64,000 bases of DNA from Streptomyces sp. YS415. GTDB taxonomy: Bacteria; Actinomycetota; Actinomycetes; Streptomycetales; Streptomycetaceae. Position 1 is the stretch's first letter, and every line of letters starts with the position of its first letter. Under the pieces are notes generated by a model. The model was given only the letters and a program-made list of their open reading frames with translations, searched no databases and was not told the DNA's origin. The translations under genes were made by a program, and so were the position numbers. The DNA lies in the NCBI RefSeq assembly GCF_023544665.1, contig NZ_JAMJFL010000002.1, forward strand, positions 1-64,000, read 5' to 3'. Shown here in pieces: positions 16,541 to 24,938 of this stretch.

Positions 16541-17923
16541 TTACTGGGTGACGGTGTGGCCGTAGCGGAGCAGGTTGGCCGGGTCGTACGTCTTCTTGGC
16601 CGTGCGCAGGCGGGTGAGGACCTCCGGGGTCCAGGCCCGGGCCCGGTCCTCGGCGTCGCCGGGGGTGCCGTGGATGTTGACCATGGTGAGGCCGGTGCCG
16701 TACGGGGCCATGGCGCGGTGCAGGGAGGCCGTGGCCCGCTCTATCGCCTCCGCCGCCGGCGGGGCGGCCAGCACGCCCACCGCTTCGAGGAGGAAGCCGG
16801 CGTCCCGCGCGCAGATCGCGTCCTCGGTGCGGGCCGGGCGGGACAGGGCGCCGCCCATGTGGCGCAGGCCGACCGCCAGCAGGGGGTAGTCGGCTGCCTG
16901 CGGGCCGGCCTCGTCGAGGAAGGCGCGGATCGCCTCCGCCGGGAGTTCGCGCAGCAGGCTGCACGATTCGCGGGCGGGGAGCGGGTCCTGGGGCTCCATG
17001 TAGATGCGGTCGAGCGCCGCGTACGGCATCTCCTCGACCAGGTCGACGGCTACCGGGGCGGCCTCGCGGAGCGGTGCCAGCAGGGCTTCTCCCTCGGCGG
17101 GGTCCGCGGTCCAGGCCACCGCGACGCGGGCCCAGAAGCCGCCGCGCAGGGGTTCGGGGATCTGCGGGATCGGGGGCAGGCGCAGCAGGGTGAACGCGCT
17201 GCACATGGTCTCCGGGACGTGCTTGATCCACTCCGCCCAGGCGGTCATGAGGGGTTCGGCGTGCTGGGCCTCGCAGTAGATTCCGCCGCCGAGGAGGGTG
17301 GGCAGTTCGAGCAGGCCGCAGGTCATGGAGGTGACCACGCCCACGTTTCCCTTGCCGCCCTTCAGGGCCCAGAACAGCTCCGGTTCGTGGGTGGCGTCCG
17401 TTTCGTGCAGGGTGCCGTCCGGGGTGACCACCTGGAAGCTGTGGACCAGGTCGGCCGCGTAGCCGTAGGTGCGGCCCAGGACGGGCAGGCCGCCGCCGAG
17501 GGTGTAGCCGATGGCTCCCGCGTCGGTGGCGGAGCCGCTGAGGGCGGCGAGGCCGTGGGGGGTGGCTGCGTCCAGGACGTGTCGCCACTTGGCGCCCGCG
17601 GAGACTGTCGCGGTGCGGGTCTCCGGGTCGACCGTCACGTCTGTCATGCGGGCGGTGTTGATGAGCAGGCCGTGGTCGATGGGGAAGTTGGCGCCGTGAC
17701 CGGTGGCCTGGACGGCCACGGGTGTGTGCGTGGCCGAGGCCCAGCGGAGGGCGGTGACGATGTCGTGGGGGCTGGTGGCTCCTACGACCACGTCCGGGGC
17801 GTGGAGGGCGGCGAGGTTGAAGCCGGTGACTTCGTCGCCGTAGCCGGGGTCGCGGGGGCGCAGGACTGGGCCCTGGATCTCCGAGAGGGCGAAGAGGTCG
17901 GGGGTGGGGTGGGGAGCGGTCAT
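16541..17923 (-). CDS. FAD-binding oxidoreductase (BBE-type, PCMH domain)
   Basis: A 460-residue flavoprotein of the berberine-bridge/6-hydroxy-D-nicotine oxidase class. The FAD-binding PCMH domain spans about residues 35-210, including VVVGATSPHDIVTALRWA, QATGHGANFPIDHGLLI and GYTLGGGLPVLGRTYG. The C-terminal BBE motif is KKTYDPANLLRYGHTV. The usual covalent His attachment motif (R-G-G-H) is replaced by ATGHGAN; the histidine is still present. Such enzymes oxidise secondary metabolites or sugars. There is no signal peptide. The ATG at 17923 has a well-placed GGAGGA. It is oriented against the hem operon and probably unrelated to haem synthesis. Confidence 0.85.
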   Translation of the reverse strand: MTAPHPTPDLFALSEIQGPVLRPRDPGYGDEVTGFNLAALHAPDVVVGATSPHDIVTALRWASATHTPVAVQATGHGANFPIDHGLLINTARMTDVTVDPETRTATVSAGAKWRHVLDAATPHGLAALSGSATDAGAIGYTLGGGLPVLGRTYGYAADLVHSFQVVTPDGTLHETDATHEPELFWALKGGKGNVGVVTSMTCGLLELPTLLGGGIYCEAQHAEPLMTAWAEWIKHVPETMCSAFTLLRLPPIPQIPEPLRGGFWARVAVAWTADPAEGEALLAPLREAAPVAVDLVEEMPYAALDRIYMEPQDPLPARESCSLLRELPAEAIRAFLDEAGPQAADYPLLAVGLRHMGGALSRPARTEDAICARDAGFLLEAVGVLAAPPAAEAIERATASLHRAMAPYGTGLTMVNIHGTPGDAEDRARAWTPEVLTRLRTAKKTYDPANLLRYGHTVTQ

Positions 17924-18197
17924 GGGGTCCTCCGTCGGGGGGCGTACGGAGGGACGGCGGCGGTCGGGGGCGGCCGTCGGGGTCCTGGGTGCGCTTGTTC
18001 TTCCAGGATGACTGGTGGGGGTGGGGTGTGCAGGTTGGCGGCCGGGGGTGGGTTGGTTCGGGATGCTCGTCGGTTCGGGGGGTGCCGGGCTGAGGTGAGG
18101 TGGGTTTTGCTGCGCCCGCGCCGGGGGTGCCTCCCCGGAGTGGAGGCCGACATTGCGTCGGCATCGGGGGGGTCGGGGCGGGCGTAGCGTAGGTGGT

Positions 18198-19199
18198 ATG
18201 ACGACGTATGGATCTTTTCCGGGGACTCGGCCCCGGCGGTTGCGGGGTTCCGCTGTCATGCGGCGGATGGTTGCCGAGACCCGGTTGCATCCGGCCGACT
18301 TCATCCTTCCGGCCTTCGTGCGGGAAGGGGTCGGTGAGCCTGTTCCGATCGCCGCCATGCCGGGCGTCGTGCAGCACACCCGGGACAGTCTGAAGAAGGC
18401 GGCCGCCGAGGCCGTCGCCGTCGGGATCTCCGGGATCATGCTCTTCGGCGTGCCCGAGGAGAGCAAGAAGGACGCCCTCGGGACCCCCGGGACCGACCCC
18501 GACGGCATCCTGCAGGTCGCCCTGCGGGACGTGCGCGCCGAGGTCGGCGACGACCTGCTCGTGATGTCCGACCTGTGTCTCGACGAGACCACCGACCACG
18601 GACACTGCGGGGTGCTCGACGACCAGGGGCGCGTCGACAACGACGCCACCCTCGAGCGGTACGCCGAGATGGCTCAGGTCCAGGCCGACGCCGGCGCCCA
18701 TGTCGTCGGGCCCAGCGGGATGATGGACGGGCAGATCGGGGTCGTCCGGGACGCCCTGGACCAGATCGGCCGGGAGGACGTCGCCATCCTCGCCTACACC
18801 GCCAAGTACGCGTCCGCCTTCTACGGCCCCTTCCGCGAGGCCGTCGGCTCCTCCCTCCAGGGCGACCGCAAGACCTATCAGCAGGACCCCGCCAACGCCC
18901 GGGAGTCCCTGCGGGAGTTGGCCCTCGATCTCGAGGAGGGGGCCGACATGGTGATGGTCAAGCCCGCCGGGCCCTACCTCGACATCCTCGCGCGCGTCGC
19001 GGATGCCGTGGACGTGCCCGTGGCCGCCTACCAGATCTCCGGCGAGTACTCCATGGTCGAGGCCGCCGCCGAGAAGGGCTGGATCGACCGGGATCGAGCC
19101 ATTCTGGAGACGCTCACCGGGATCAAGCGGGCCGGGGCGCGGAACATCCTCACCTACTGGGCCGTCGAAGCGGCCCAGAAGCTGCAGGAGCGTCAGTAG
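18198..19199 (+). CDS. hemB: Delta-aminolevulinic acid dehydratase (porphobilinogen synthase)
   Basis: A 333-residue enzyme condensing two 5-aminolevulinate molecules to porphobilinogen. The Schiff-base lysines are K203 ([13 protein letters not shown]) and K255 ([12 protein letters not shown]). The segment [17 protein letters not shown] matches the metal-ligand region. The start is the ATG at 18198; a longer in-frame extension upstream is low-complexity and lacks support. A 274-bp region without a gene separates it from the divergent oxidoreductase. It completes the set ALA to uroporphyrinogen III with hemA, hemC and hemD upstream, but it is outside the Rex operon and has no visible Rex site. 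Confidence 0.95.
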   Translation: MTTYGSFPGTRPRRLRGSAVMRRMVAETRLHPADFILPAFVREGVGEPVPIAAMPGVVQHTRDSLKKAAAEAVAVGISGIMLFGVPEESKKDALGTPGTDPDGILQVALRDVRAEVGDDLLVMSDLCLDETTDHGHCGVLDDQGRVDNDATLERYAEMAQVQADAGAHVVGPSGMMDGQIGVVRDALDQIGREDVAILAYTAKYASAFYGPFREAVGSSLQGDRKTYQQDPANARESLRELALDLEEGADMVMVKPAGPYLDILARVADAVDVPVAAYQISGEYSMVEAAAEKGWIDRDRAILETLTGIKRAGARNILTYWAVEAAQKLQERQ

Positions 19200-19201
19200 C
19201 G

Positions 19202-19903
19202 TCAGTAGCGCAGCGCGTCCTCCGCCTCCGCCTGCCAGTACGTCACCGCCAGCGTGCTGTCGTAGTACAGGCCCTTCGCCGGCAGCGTCGGAGTCGCGGA
19301 GGCGCCGCCGGAACTGTTCGGTGTCGCGCCCTGGAAGGCGACCGTCAGCTTCTTGCCGGTCGTACCGCCCTCGCCGCTGCCGTCGGCCGCGCTGAGCAGG
19401 ACGCCCGCGTAGCCGGACCCGCCGGGGTCCAGGGTCGGCACCGCCTGCGGCTTGCTGTCCGCCATCGGCTGCGGCACCCACTGCATCTCGTCGAACCGGA
19501 GCACCGGGTAGTACAGGAGCGCGCACGGCTTCGATCCGGTGTTGGTCACCGTCAGCAGCATGTGGTTGAGGGGGCGGGCCACCGGCTGGGCGGTGACCTT
19601 GGTGTTCGAGCCGTTGCAGACGGCCGGGGCGGGCGCGGCGGGCTCGTCGCTCGCCGTCGACCGGTCCGGTGCGGACGGCTGCTCGGTCCGCGCCGGCTGC
19701 TGCGTCCCGGTCGATCCGGTTGACCCGGCCGTCCCGGTCGGCTGCTCGGCGTTCGGGGTCTGGGGCGTCGTGGTCGTCGACGCCGTCGGCTTCGACGCGC
19801 CCTCGTCCTGGGTGCCCGTGCCGCTCTCGCAGGCGGTGAGGGCGAGCGTGGCGAGGGTGGCGCCCGCGGCGGCGAGGAGGCGGGCGTGGCGGAAGGTGCG
19901 CAT
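19202..19903 (-). CDS. DUF4232-like lipoprotein
   Basis: A 233-residue predicted lipoprotein. The N-terminal signal MRTFRHARLLAAAG leads to lipobox LTAC (cysteine near residue 25). A Thr/Ser/Pro-rich linker of about 70 residues follows. A C-terminal domain contains paired cysteines (AVCNGSNTKVTAQPVARPLN, then TNTGSKPCALLYYPVL), the pattern of DUF4232 beta-sandwich domains common in Streptomyces envelope proteins. It is anchored outside the membrane and its function is unknown. Its stop lies 2 bp from that of the convergent hemB. The ATG at 19903 is chosen because it begins the signal peptide; a longer frame upstream has no signal. Confidence 0.8.
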   Translation of the reverse strand: MRTFRHARLLAAAGATLATLALTACESGTGTQDEGASKPTASTTTTPQTPNAEQPTGTAGSTGSTGTQQPARTEQPSAPDRSTASDEPAAPAPAVCNGSNTKVTAQPVARPLNHMLLTVTNTGSKPCALLYYPVLRFDEMQWVPQPMADSKPQAVPTLDPGGSGYAGVLLSAADGSGEGGTTGKKLTVAFQGATPNSSGGASATPTLPAKGLYYDSTLAVTYWQAEAEDALRY

Positions 19904-20064
19904 GTCTGGATTCCTTGTCCGTGTGACCGGGTCGGCTGTGGATGAGGAGAGCGTGTGCGATCTTTTGTCCCGGGCGCAGCAACCGGCGGGGGATACGGGA
20001 CGCTGGAACGCCCGCGATGGGTCTGACCTGGGGGAACACCCTTCCCCTGGAACGGGGGAACGGG

Positions 20065-21360
20065 ATGGACGGGGTGGGAGGAAAGGTGTCCGACGGCACT
20101 GCCGGTGAGGGGTTCGCCGCATTACTGCGTGAGTTGAAGGACCGTTCGGGGCTCAGTTACGGGGTGCTGGCCAAGCGGTTGCACATGAGTACGTCGACGC
20201 TGCACCGCTACTGCAACGGGGACGCCGTACCGGTCGACTACGCGCCCGTGGAGCGGCTCGCCCGCCTCTGCAAGGCCTCGCCCGAGGAGCTGGTGGAGCT
20301 GCACCGGCGGTGGGTGCTGGCGGATGCGGGGCGTGGCCGCAAGACGGCGGACCAGGCACCGGCACCGGCACCGGCACCGGCACCGGCACCAGAGGCTGTT
20401 CCGGCACCGGCGCCCGTCGACCCCACTCCCACCCCGACTCCCACCCCCTCCCGCCCCCGCCGCCGTACCGCCCTCCTCGCCGCAATCACCGTCGCCGCCG
20501 TTCTCGGTGGCGTCGCCCTCGCGGTGAACCCCCTCTCCGACGACGGCCGTGGGAGCGACGACGCCCGTCGCGGTCCCGTGGGCGCCGCGGCCTCCGACGC
20601 GGGCCCCTCACCCTCGGCCAAGCCCTCGCCCGCCGACTCCCCCTCCAACTCCCCTTCCAAAGAGGCGAAGAGGACGACCCCGCCCGCCTCGCCCTCCACC
20701 GGCCGCACCGGCGGCGGTGGTGGTGGTGCCGACAGTGCGCGGGAGAGCGGGACCGACCCGCTGCTGACCGTCAACACGCGGCCGTACACCTGGGAAGACC
20801 CCTGCTCCCAGCACTACTTGATCGACCGGGAGCCGGCGAAGGCCCCTCCGCCGCCGTTCCAGCAGGGGGCGCCCGCCTGGGTGGACGCGGTGGGGGCCGT
20901 GTCGGCGGGGGAGCAGCTGGTGACGGTCACCGTGCAGGGCACGGGGGAGGAGACCGTCGTCCTGGAGAGCCTGACCGTGCACGTCGTCTCCAAGGACACG
21001 CCCCTGGCCTGGAACGACTACACGATGGGCGTCGGCTGCGGCGGTGACGTGCCGACGCGTCCGTTCACCGTGGCCCTCGACGCGGCCCGTCCGGTCGTGG
21101 TGGCGGCGGCCGGGCAGCGGGACCTGCCGTTCAAGGTGAGCGAGTCCGACCCGGAGGTCTTGCGGATCACGGCCGACGCCTCGGCCTACGACGTGCGGTG
21201 GTATCTGGAGCTGGCCTGGTCCAGCGGGGACCGGCACGGCACGCTCGTCGTCGACGACGGCGGTGAGCCGTTCCGCACGAGCGGCAACAACGGCCGTCCC
21301 GCGTACGAGTTCCCGCCCGGCGCGGAGGGGTGGATCCCGGCCGGTGGGGAGGGCTCCTAG
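20065..21360 (+). CDS. Membrane-anchored XRE-type regulator with extracytoplasmic domain (TTA-containing)
   Basis: A 431-residue single-pass protein. The N-terminal helix-turn-helix spans about residues 14-80 (RSGLSYGVLAKRLHMSTSTL, then HRYCNGDAVP). An Ala-Pro repeat linker encoded by six perfect GGCACC hexamers (20355-20390) leads to a transmembrane helix near residues 134-155. Then come a Ser/Pro-rich spacer and a beta-rich extracytoplasmic domain with two cysteines (WEDPCSQHYLIDREP and GVGCGGDVP). Such proteins can pass an envelope signal directly to DNA. Codon 20, at 20122-20124, is TTA, so translation should need the bldA tRNA. GTG 20086 is an alternative start and keeps the TTA. Confidence 0.8.
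   Translation: MDGVGGKVSDGTAGEGFAALLRELKDRSGLSYGVLAKRLHMSTSTLHRYCNGDAVPVDYAPVERLARLCKASPEELVELHRRWVLADAGRGRKTADQAPAPAPAPAPAPEAVPAPAPVDPTPTPTPTPSRPRRRTALLAAITVAAVLGGVALAVNPLSDDGRGSDDARRGPVGAAASDAGPSPSAKPSPADSPSNSPSKEAKRTTPPASPSTGRTGGGGGGADSARESGTDPLLTVNTRPYTWEDPCSQHYLIDREPAKAPPPPFQQGAPAWVDAVGAVSAGEQLVTVTVQGTGEETVVLESLTVHVVSKDTPLAWNDYTMGVGCGGDVPTRPFTVALDAARPVVVAAAGQRDLPFKVSESDPEVLRITADASAYDVRWYLELAWSSGDRHGTLVVDDGGEPFRTSGNNGRPAYEFPPGAEGWIPAGGEGS
20122..20124 (+). promoter_or_regulatory. TTA (bldA-dependent) leucine codon
   Basis: The sequence reads GCC GCA TTA CTG CGT in the frame of the XRE regulator. TTA is read only by the developmentally controlled bldA tRNA in Streptomyces. I found no other TTA in a supported gene in this window. 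Confidence 0.85.
20355..20390 (+). repeat. Hexanucleotide repeat (GGCACC)6
   Basis: Six perfect tandem GGCACC units encode the Ala-Pro linker of the membrane XRE regulator. A change in copy number would alter linker length by two residues per unit without shifting the frame. Confidence 0.85.
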
Positions 21361-21505
21361 CCGTTCCGCCGGACACGAGGAGCGGGCCCGGTCTCCGGCG
21401 CCCTTGCGGAGACCCGGCGTCCGTATCGCGGAAAGCTGCTTGTAGGCACCACCTAGCTCCTTACAGTGCGGGAAGCAGCCGTATCGCCAACGAGGGAGCC
21501 GCCCC

Positions 21506-22717
21506 GTGACCGTCGTCGAGCCCGCGCCGTCCCCATCCGCGCCCGTGCCGCCGCTCGCCTCCCGTGCCCGGTCGATCGGAGGTTCACCGGTACGGGACAT
21601 CCTGGCCGTCACCGCACGGCCCGAAGTGATCAACTTCGCCGGCGGGCTGCCCGCGCCGGAGTTGTTCGACGTCGAGGGGATCGCGGCGGCCTACGGGGCG
21701 GTGCTGGCCGAACTGCCCGCGCGGGCGCTCCAGTACGCCACCACCGAGGGTGAGCCGGAGCTGCGGGCCGCGCTCGCCGCGCGGACGTCCGTGCGGGGGC
21801 TCGCCACCGACGCCGACGACATCCTCGTCACCACCGGCTCGCAGCAGGCGCTGTCCCTGCTCGCCACCGCGCTGCTGGAGCCCGGGGACACCGTGCTGGT
21901 CGAAAGGCCCTGCTATCTGGCGGCCCTTCAGGCCTTCGGCCTCACCGGGGCGCGGCTCGTGGCGGTGCCCGGCGACGGGGACGGCGTCGACCCGGCCGCG
22001 CTGGAGGAACTGGTCGTCCGGGAGCGCCCCAAGCTGCTCTACACCGTCCCCACCTTCCAGAACCCGACCGGTCGCACGATGCCCGCCGCCCGCCGGGCCG
22101 CCGTCGCCGCCGTGGCCGCCCGGCACGGGCTGTGGATCGTCGAGGACGACCCGTACGGCGAACTGCGCTTCGAGGGCGAGCGGGTGCCGTGGATCGCGGC
22201 CCACCCGGGCGCCGAGGACCGTACCGTCCTGCTCGGCTCCTTCTCCAAGGTCATGGCCCCCGGTCTGCGCCTGGGCTGGCTGCGCGCGCCGGCCGGGCTG
22301 CGCCGCGCCTGCACGGTCGCCAAGCAGGCCGCCGACCTGCACACGCCGACCGTCAACCAGCTCGCCGCCGCCCGTTACCTGGCCGACCGGGACCTGGACG
22401 CCCATGTGGCCCGCGTGGCGCGCGTGTACGGCGAGCGGCGCGACGCCATGCTCGCGGGCCTGGCCGACGCCCTCCCGCCCGGCTCGACCTGGAACCGTCC
22501 CGAGGGCGGCATGTTCCTGTGGGCCCGGCTGCCGGAGTCGTACGACACGGCCGCCCTGCTGCCGAAGGTGGTGCGGGAGGACGTCGCCTACGTCCCCGGC
22601 GCCCCCTTCTACGCCGGCGAGCCCGACCCCTCGACCCTGCGCCTGTGCTTCGTGACGGAGACACCGGAACGGATCGGGGAGGGGTTGCGGCGGCTGGGCC
22701 GAGGGCTGCGGGACTAG
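21506..22717 (+). CDS. PLP-dependent aminotransferase (MocR/2-aminoadipate aminotransferase-like, class I/II)
   Basis: A 403-residue fold-type I aminotransferase. The N-terminal INFAGGLPAPELF motif and TTGSQQALSLLATALLEPGD segment match the KAT/AADAT and MocR catalytic domains. PTFQNPTGRTM contains the conserved Asn/Pro substrate loop, VEDDPYGELRF the aspartate that holds the PLP pyridine nitrogen, and GSFSKVMAPGLRLGW the Schiff-base lysine. There is no N-terminal DNA-binding domain, so it is an enzyme and not a regulator. The likely substrates are aromatic or branched amino acids and 2-oxoglutarate. The GTG start at 21506 follows GAGGGAG. It is a lone gene between two membrane-regulator genes. 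Confidence 0.88.
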   Translation: MTVVEPAPSPSAPVPPLASRARSIGGSPVRDILAVTARPEVINFAGGLPAPELFDVEGIAAAYGAVLAELPARALQYATTEGEPELRAALAARTSVRGLATDADDILVTTGSQQALSLLATALLEPGDTVLVERPCYLAALQAFGLTGARLVAVPGDGDGVDPAALEELVVRERPKLLYTVPTFQNPTGRTMPAARRAAVAAVAARHGLWIVEDDPYGELRFEGERVPWIAAHPGAEDRTVLLGSFSKVMAPGLRLGWLRAPAGLRRACTVAKQAADLHTPTVNQLAAARYLADRDLDAHVARVARVYGERRDAMLAGLADALPPGSTWNRPEGGMFLWARLPESYDTAALLPKVVREDVAYVPGAPFYAGEPDPSTLRLCFVTETPERIGEGLRRLGRGLRD

Positions 22718-23542
22718 CACCGAAGCCGGAGGGGACGGGGAGCCACGCTGCGGGGTGTGCACCGTCGAGCGGCTGCTGAAGGAGGAGTCCGGGATCGAGG
22801 CCTGGCCGGCGCGGGCGTCCACGCACTCCCGGCGCCCGTCCGCGGGCCAGAAGCAGGCCCGGACGGTGGCTCCGGGGGCCGTCGCGGTCATCGGCGTGTA
22901 GACGTAGGCGCCCGCGTCGATGCCGTCCTCGATCCGTCTGCCGCGGGTCGCGCCGCCCGCCTGCACCTCCAGCCGGTCACCGACGCGCGTGCTCCACATC
23001 CGGCCCCAACTGGCCCCGCAGGCCGCGTTGTAGCGCACCGCCACCCAGGCACCGGAGGCCGTGCGGTGCTCGGTGAGGGTGGCGGGGCCCCGGCCGCAGC
23101 CCATGTGCATGGGGTCCTGGCCCTCGCAGGCGGCACCCCGGCAGCGGGGGCCGGTCGGCGTGGCGGGGGCGGCGGCCGGTTCGGTGCCGTCGCCCGGCAG
23201 CAGGACCAGGGTCGCCGAGACGACCGCGGCGAGCAGTACGGCGCACCCGGCCACCAGCGGAGCGCGCCGCCGCCCGCGTGCCGTGCCGGGCGGCTCCGGC
23301 TCCTTCGCCCGGCCGCTCCACTCCGCCTCCGCGATCTCCCACAGCGCCAGATACCGGCCCTCGGGCTGCTGGGCGATCCGGCACAGCTCCTGCACGGCCC
23401 GCCGGGGCGGCAGCGTCCTGCCGTTCAGGTACCGCTCCCAGGACGACTTGCTGTACGTCGTCCGGCCCGCCAGCGCCGCCAGGCTCAGGCCGGTGCGCGA
23501 CCGCAACTCCCGCAGCTCGGCGGCCAGTCGGCTGCGGGTCAT
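21584..23542 (-). CDS. Membrane XRE regulator with DUF2690 domain; C-terminus unresolved
   Basis: Residues 1-75 are an XRE helix-turn-helix (RTGLSLAALAGRTTYSKSSW, then ERYLNGRTLPPR). A transmembrane helix lies near 94-115. Residues ~130-245 form a DUF2690-like extracytoplasmic domain with cysteines and TASGAWVAVRYNAACGASWG. The recognisable protein ends near 22807. From there the frame has no stop for another 1.2 kb and runs antisense through the whole aminotransferase gene to 21584, adding about 407 low-complexity residues. The real C-terminus is therefore probably near 22700-22800, with a lost stop or an indel. The start ATG at 23542 overlaps the upstream regulator's stop (ATGA), so the two are translationally coupled. 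Confidence 0.55.
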   Translation of the reverse strand: MTRSRLAAELRELRSRTGLSLAALAGRTTYSKSSWERYLNGRTLPPRRAVQELCRIAQQPEGRYLALWEIAEAEWSGRAKEPEPPGTARGRRRAPLVAGCAVLLAAVVSATLVLLPGDGTEPAAAPATPTGPRCRGAACEGQDPMHMGCGRGPATLTEHRTASGAWVAVRYNAACGASWGRMWSTRVGDRLEVQAGGATRGRRIEDGIDAGAYVYTPMTATAPGATVRACFWPADGRRECVDARAGQASIPDSSFSSRSTVHTPQRGSPSPPASVLVPQPSAQPPQPLPDPFRCLRHEAQAQGRGVGLAGVEGGAGDVGDVLPHHLRQQGGRVVRLRQPGPQEHAALGTVPGRAGREGVGQAREHGVAPLAVHARHAGHMGVQVPVGQVTGGGELVDGRRVQVGGLLGDRAGAAQPGRRAQPAQAQTGGHDLGEGAEQDGTVLGARVGRDPRHPLALEAQFAVRVVLDDPQPVPGGHGGDGGPAGGGHRATGRVLEGGDGVEQLGALPDDQFLQRGRVDAVPVAGHRHEPRPGEAEGLKGRQIAGPFDQHGVPGLQQRGGEQGQRLLRAGGDEDVVGVGGEPPHGRPRGERGPQLRLTLGGGVLERPRGQFGQHRPVGRRDPLDVEQLRRGQPAGEVDHFGPCGDGQDVPYR

Positions 23543-24255
23543 CCGCGCAAGGCCTTCCAGGTGTGCGGCCCGACGATGCCGTCCACGACCAGACCCTCCC
23601 GCTCCTGGATCCGCTTGACCGCGCCCTGCGTCAACGGGCCGTAGATCCCGTCGATCTCGCCCGCCGGGAACCCCGCCCGGCGCAGCAGGCACTGCGCCTC
23701 CGCGACCTCCGGTCCGGCCTGCCCGTACGCCAGGATCGCGTCCCGGGTACGGCTGTTGCCCGCGTACCAGCGGCCGTCCGCGCTCCGCTCGACCCGGCAC
23801 TCGTACGTCCGTTTCGACCGCGACGCCGACGGGGGCTTCGGGGGCGCCGACGCCCGTTCCTCGCCGGCGCCGCCGTCCGTGAACCGCACGATCAGCACGA
23901 CCGACACGGCGATCACCACCACCAGGGCCACCGCCCCCGCCACGAAGGCGAGCCGCAGGCGCCGCGGTGGCTCGGGTGCCGCCCGTCGCGCACCCCACGC
24001 CTCCGCGGCGACCTCGTGCAGGGCGAGCAGCCGCGTCGGGTCGTCGCCGCCGATGCGGGCCATCGCCTCCACGGCCTGCCGGGGCGGCAGCGACCGGCCG
24101 CCCAGGTACCGCTCCCAGGACTTCGCGCTGTACCCCGTCTTCGCGGCCAGTTGCCGCATGCTCAGCCCGCTGTGGTCCTTCAGCCGGCGCAGGCGCACCA
24201 CCAACCGGCGCACCTGAGGGCTCAGTTCGGCGGGCAGCTCTTTCCAACGCGCCAT
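23539..24255 (-). CDS. Membrane XRE regulator with peptidoglycan-binding domain
   Basis: A 238-residue single-pass protein. The cytoplasmic helix-turn-helix (residues ~20-85; HSGLSMRQLAAKTGYSAKSW) shares the SWERYL-GR-LPPR-AV pattern with the next gene's product, so the two are probably tandem duplicates that diverged outside. The transmembrane helix is at about 102-123. The C-terminal PG_binding_1 domain is at about 178-236 (AQCLLRRAGFPAGEIDGIYG, then VVDGIVGPHTWKAL). The layout implies that cell-wall state is sensed directly by a DNA-binding protein. ATG 24255 is preferred; a GTG at 24276 would add seven residues. Confidence 0.82.
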   Translation of the reverse strand: MARWKELPAELSPQVRRLVVRLRRLKDHSGLSMRQLAAKTGYSAKSWERYLGGRSLPPRQAVEAMARIGGDDPTRLLALHEVAAEAWGARRAAPEPPRRLRLAFVAGAVALVVVIAVSVVLIVRFTDGGAGEERASAPPKPPSASRSKRTYECRVERSADGRWYAGNSRTRDAILAYGQAGPEVAEAQCLLRRAGFPAGEIDGIYGPLTQGAVKRIQEREGLVVDGIVGPHTWKALRG

Positions 24256-24474
24256 GCCGACAAGCACGGCCCCCACCGTCCCGCGGTTCCCACCGCCGTA
24301 CGGAACCGGCCACCGCCGCCGTCCCGCGCCGCCGTCCCCGCGGACCGCGTCCCCGCAGGTCGGCGCGCGGGACGTCCCGGGACGCCGTCACTTGCCCGCC
24401 GAGTGTGGCGGGCGGCCCGCCCCGCCCCCCAGTGTCGAGGGCAACGCACCACCGCCAACCGAAGGGGGAACACC

Positions 24475-24921
24475 ATGGGAGCCATGACGAGGACCCTCGT
24501 CAGTCTGACCGCCGCCGCCGGGATCGCCGCGGGGGGCTTCGCCGCCACCGGCACCGCCCACGCGGCGTCCGCACCCGCCGCCGGGCCGGCCGTGAGCGCC
24601 GAGGCGTTCGCACCGCTCGCGGTCAACAACCTCGGCCTGAACACCACCCAGGCCAAGAACTGGCAGTGCTGGCTGCGCGACACGGGCTACAACCCGGGCA
24701 CGATCGACGGCCAGCTCGGCACCAACAGCTGGAAGGCCGCCCAGCGCAAGTTCAACGACCTGGGACTGGGCGCCGGTGCCGTCGACGGCGTCGTCGGAAC
24801 CAACACCGTCAAGGCGCTCCAGCGCTACCTGAACATCTTCGACTACGGCCTCGTCGTCGACGGGGTCGCCGGAACGAAGACCAGGGCTGCCTTCGCCGAC
24901 TTCAACTCCATCGGCTGCTGA
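24475..24921 (+). CDS. Secreted peptidoglycan-binding protein
   Basis: A 148-residue protein. The signal peptide covers about residues 1-31, with cleavage after TAHA. The mature part is two PG_binding_1-type repeats (NWQCWLRDTGYNPGTIDGQL, then GAGAVDGVVGTNTVKALQRY) plus a third partial unit (YGLVVDGVAGTKTRAAF). No catalytic domain follows, so it would bind wall peptides without cutting. GAAGGGGGAA precedes the ATG at 24475. It is divergent from the PG-binding membrane regulator, which carries a related repeat, so the two may share a ligand or a regulatory link. Confidence 0.85.
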   Translation: MGAMTRTLVSLTAAAGIAAGGFAATGTAHAASAPAAGPAVSAEAFAPLAVNNLGLNTTQAKNWQCWLRDTGYNPGTIDGQLGTNSWKAAQRKFNDLGLGAGAVDGVVGTNTVKALQRYLNIFDYGLVVDGVAGTKTRAAFADFNSIGC

Positions 24922-24938
24922 ACCGCCGCCCGGAACGC

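Noticed and set aside
17924..18197. Small gene or RNA between the FAD oxidoreductase and hemB
   Set aside because: Only G-rich, low-complexity sequence is present, with no start plus ribosome-binding site and no codon bias on either strand.
16122..20099. Very long open frame on the minus strand (about 1300 codons) through hemD, the oxidoreductase and hemB
   Set aside because: It runs antisense to well-supported genes and its translation is Arg/Pro/Gly-rich low complexity, typical of the shadow frames produced by high-GC codon bias.
20355..20390. GGCACC hexamer array as a phase-variation switch
   Set aside because: The unit length is a multiple of three, so copy-number change cannot turn the gene on or off; it only alters the linker length.
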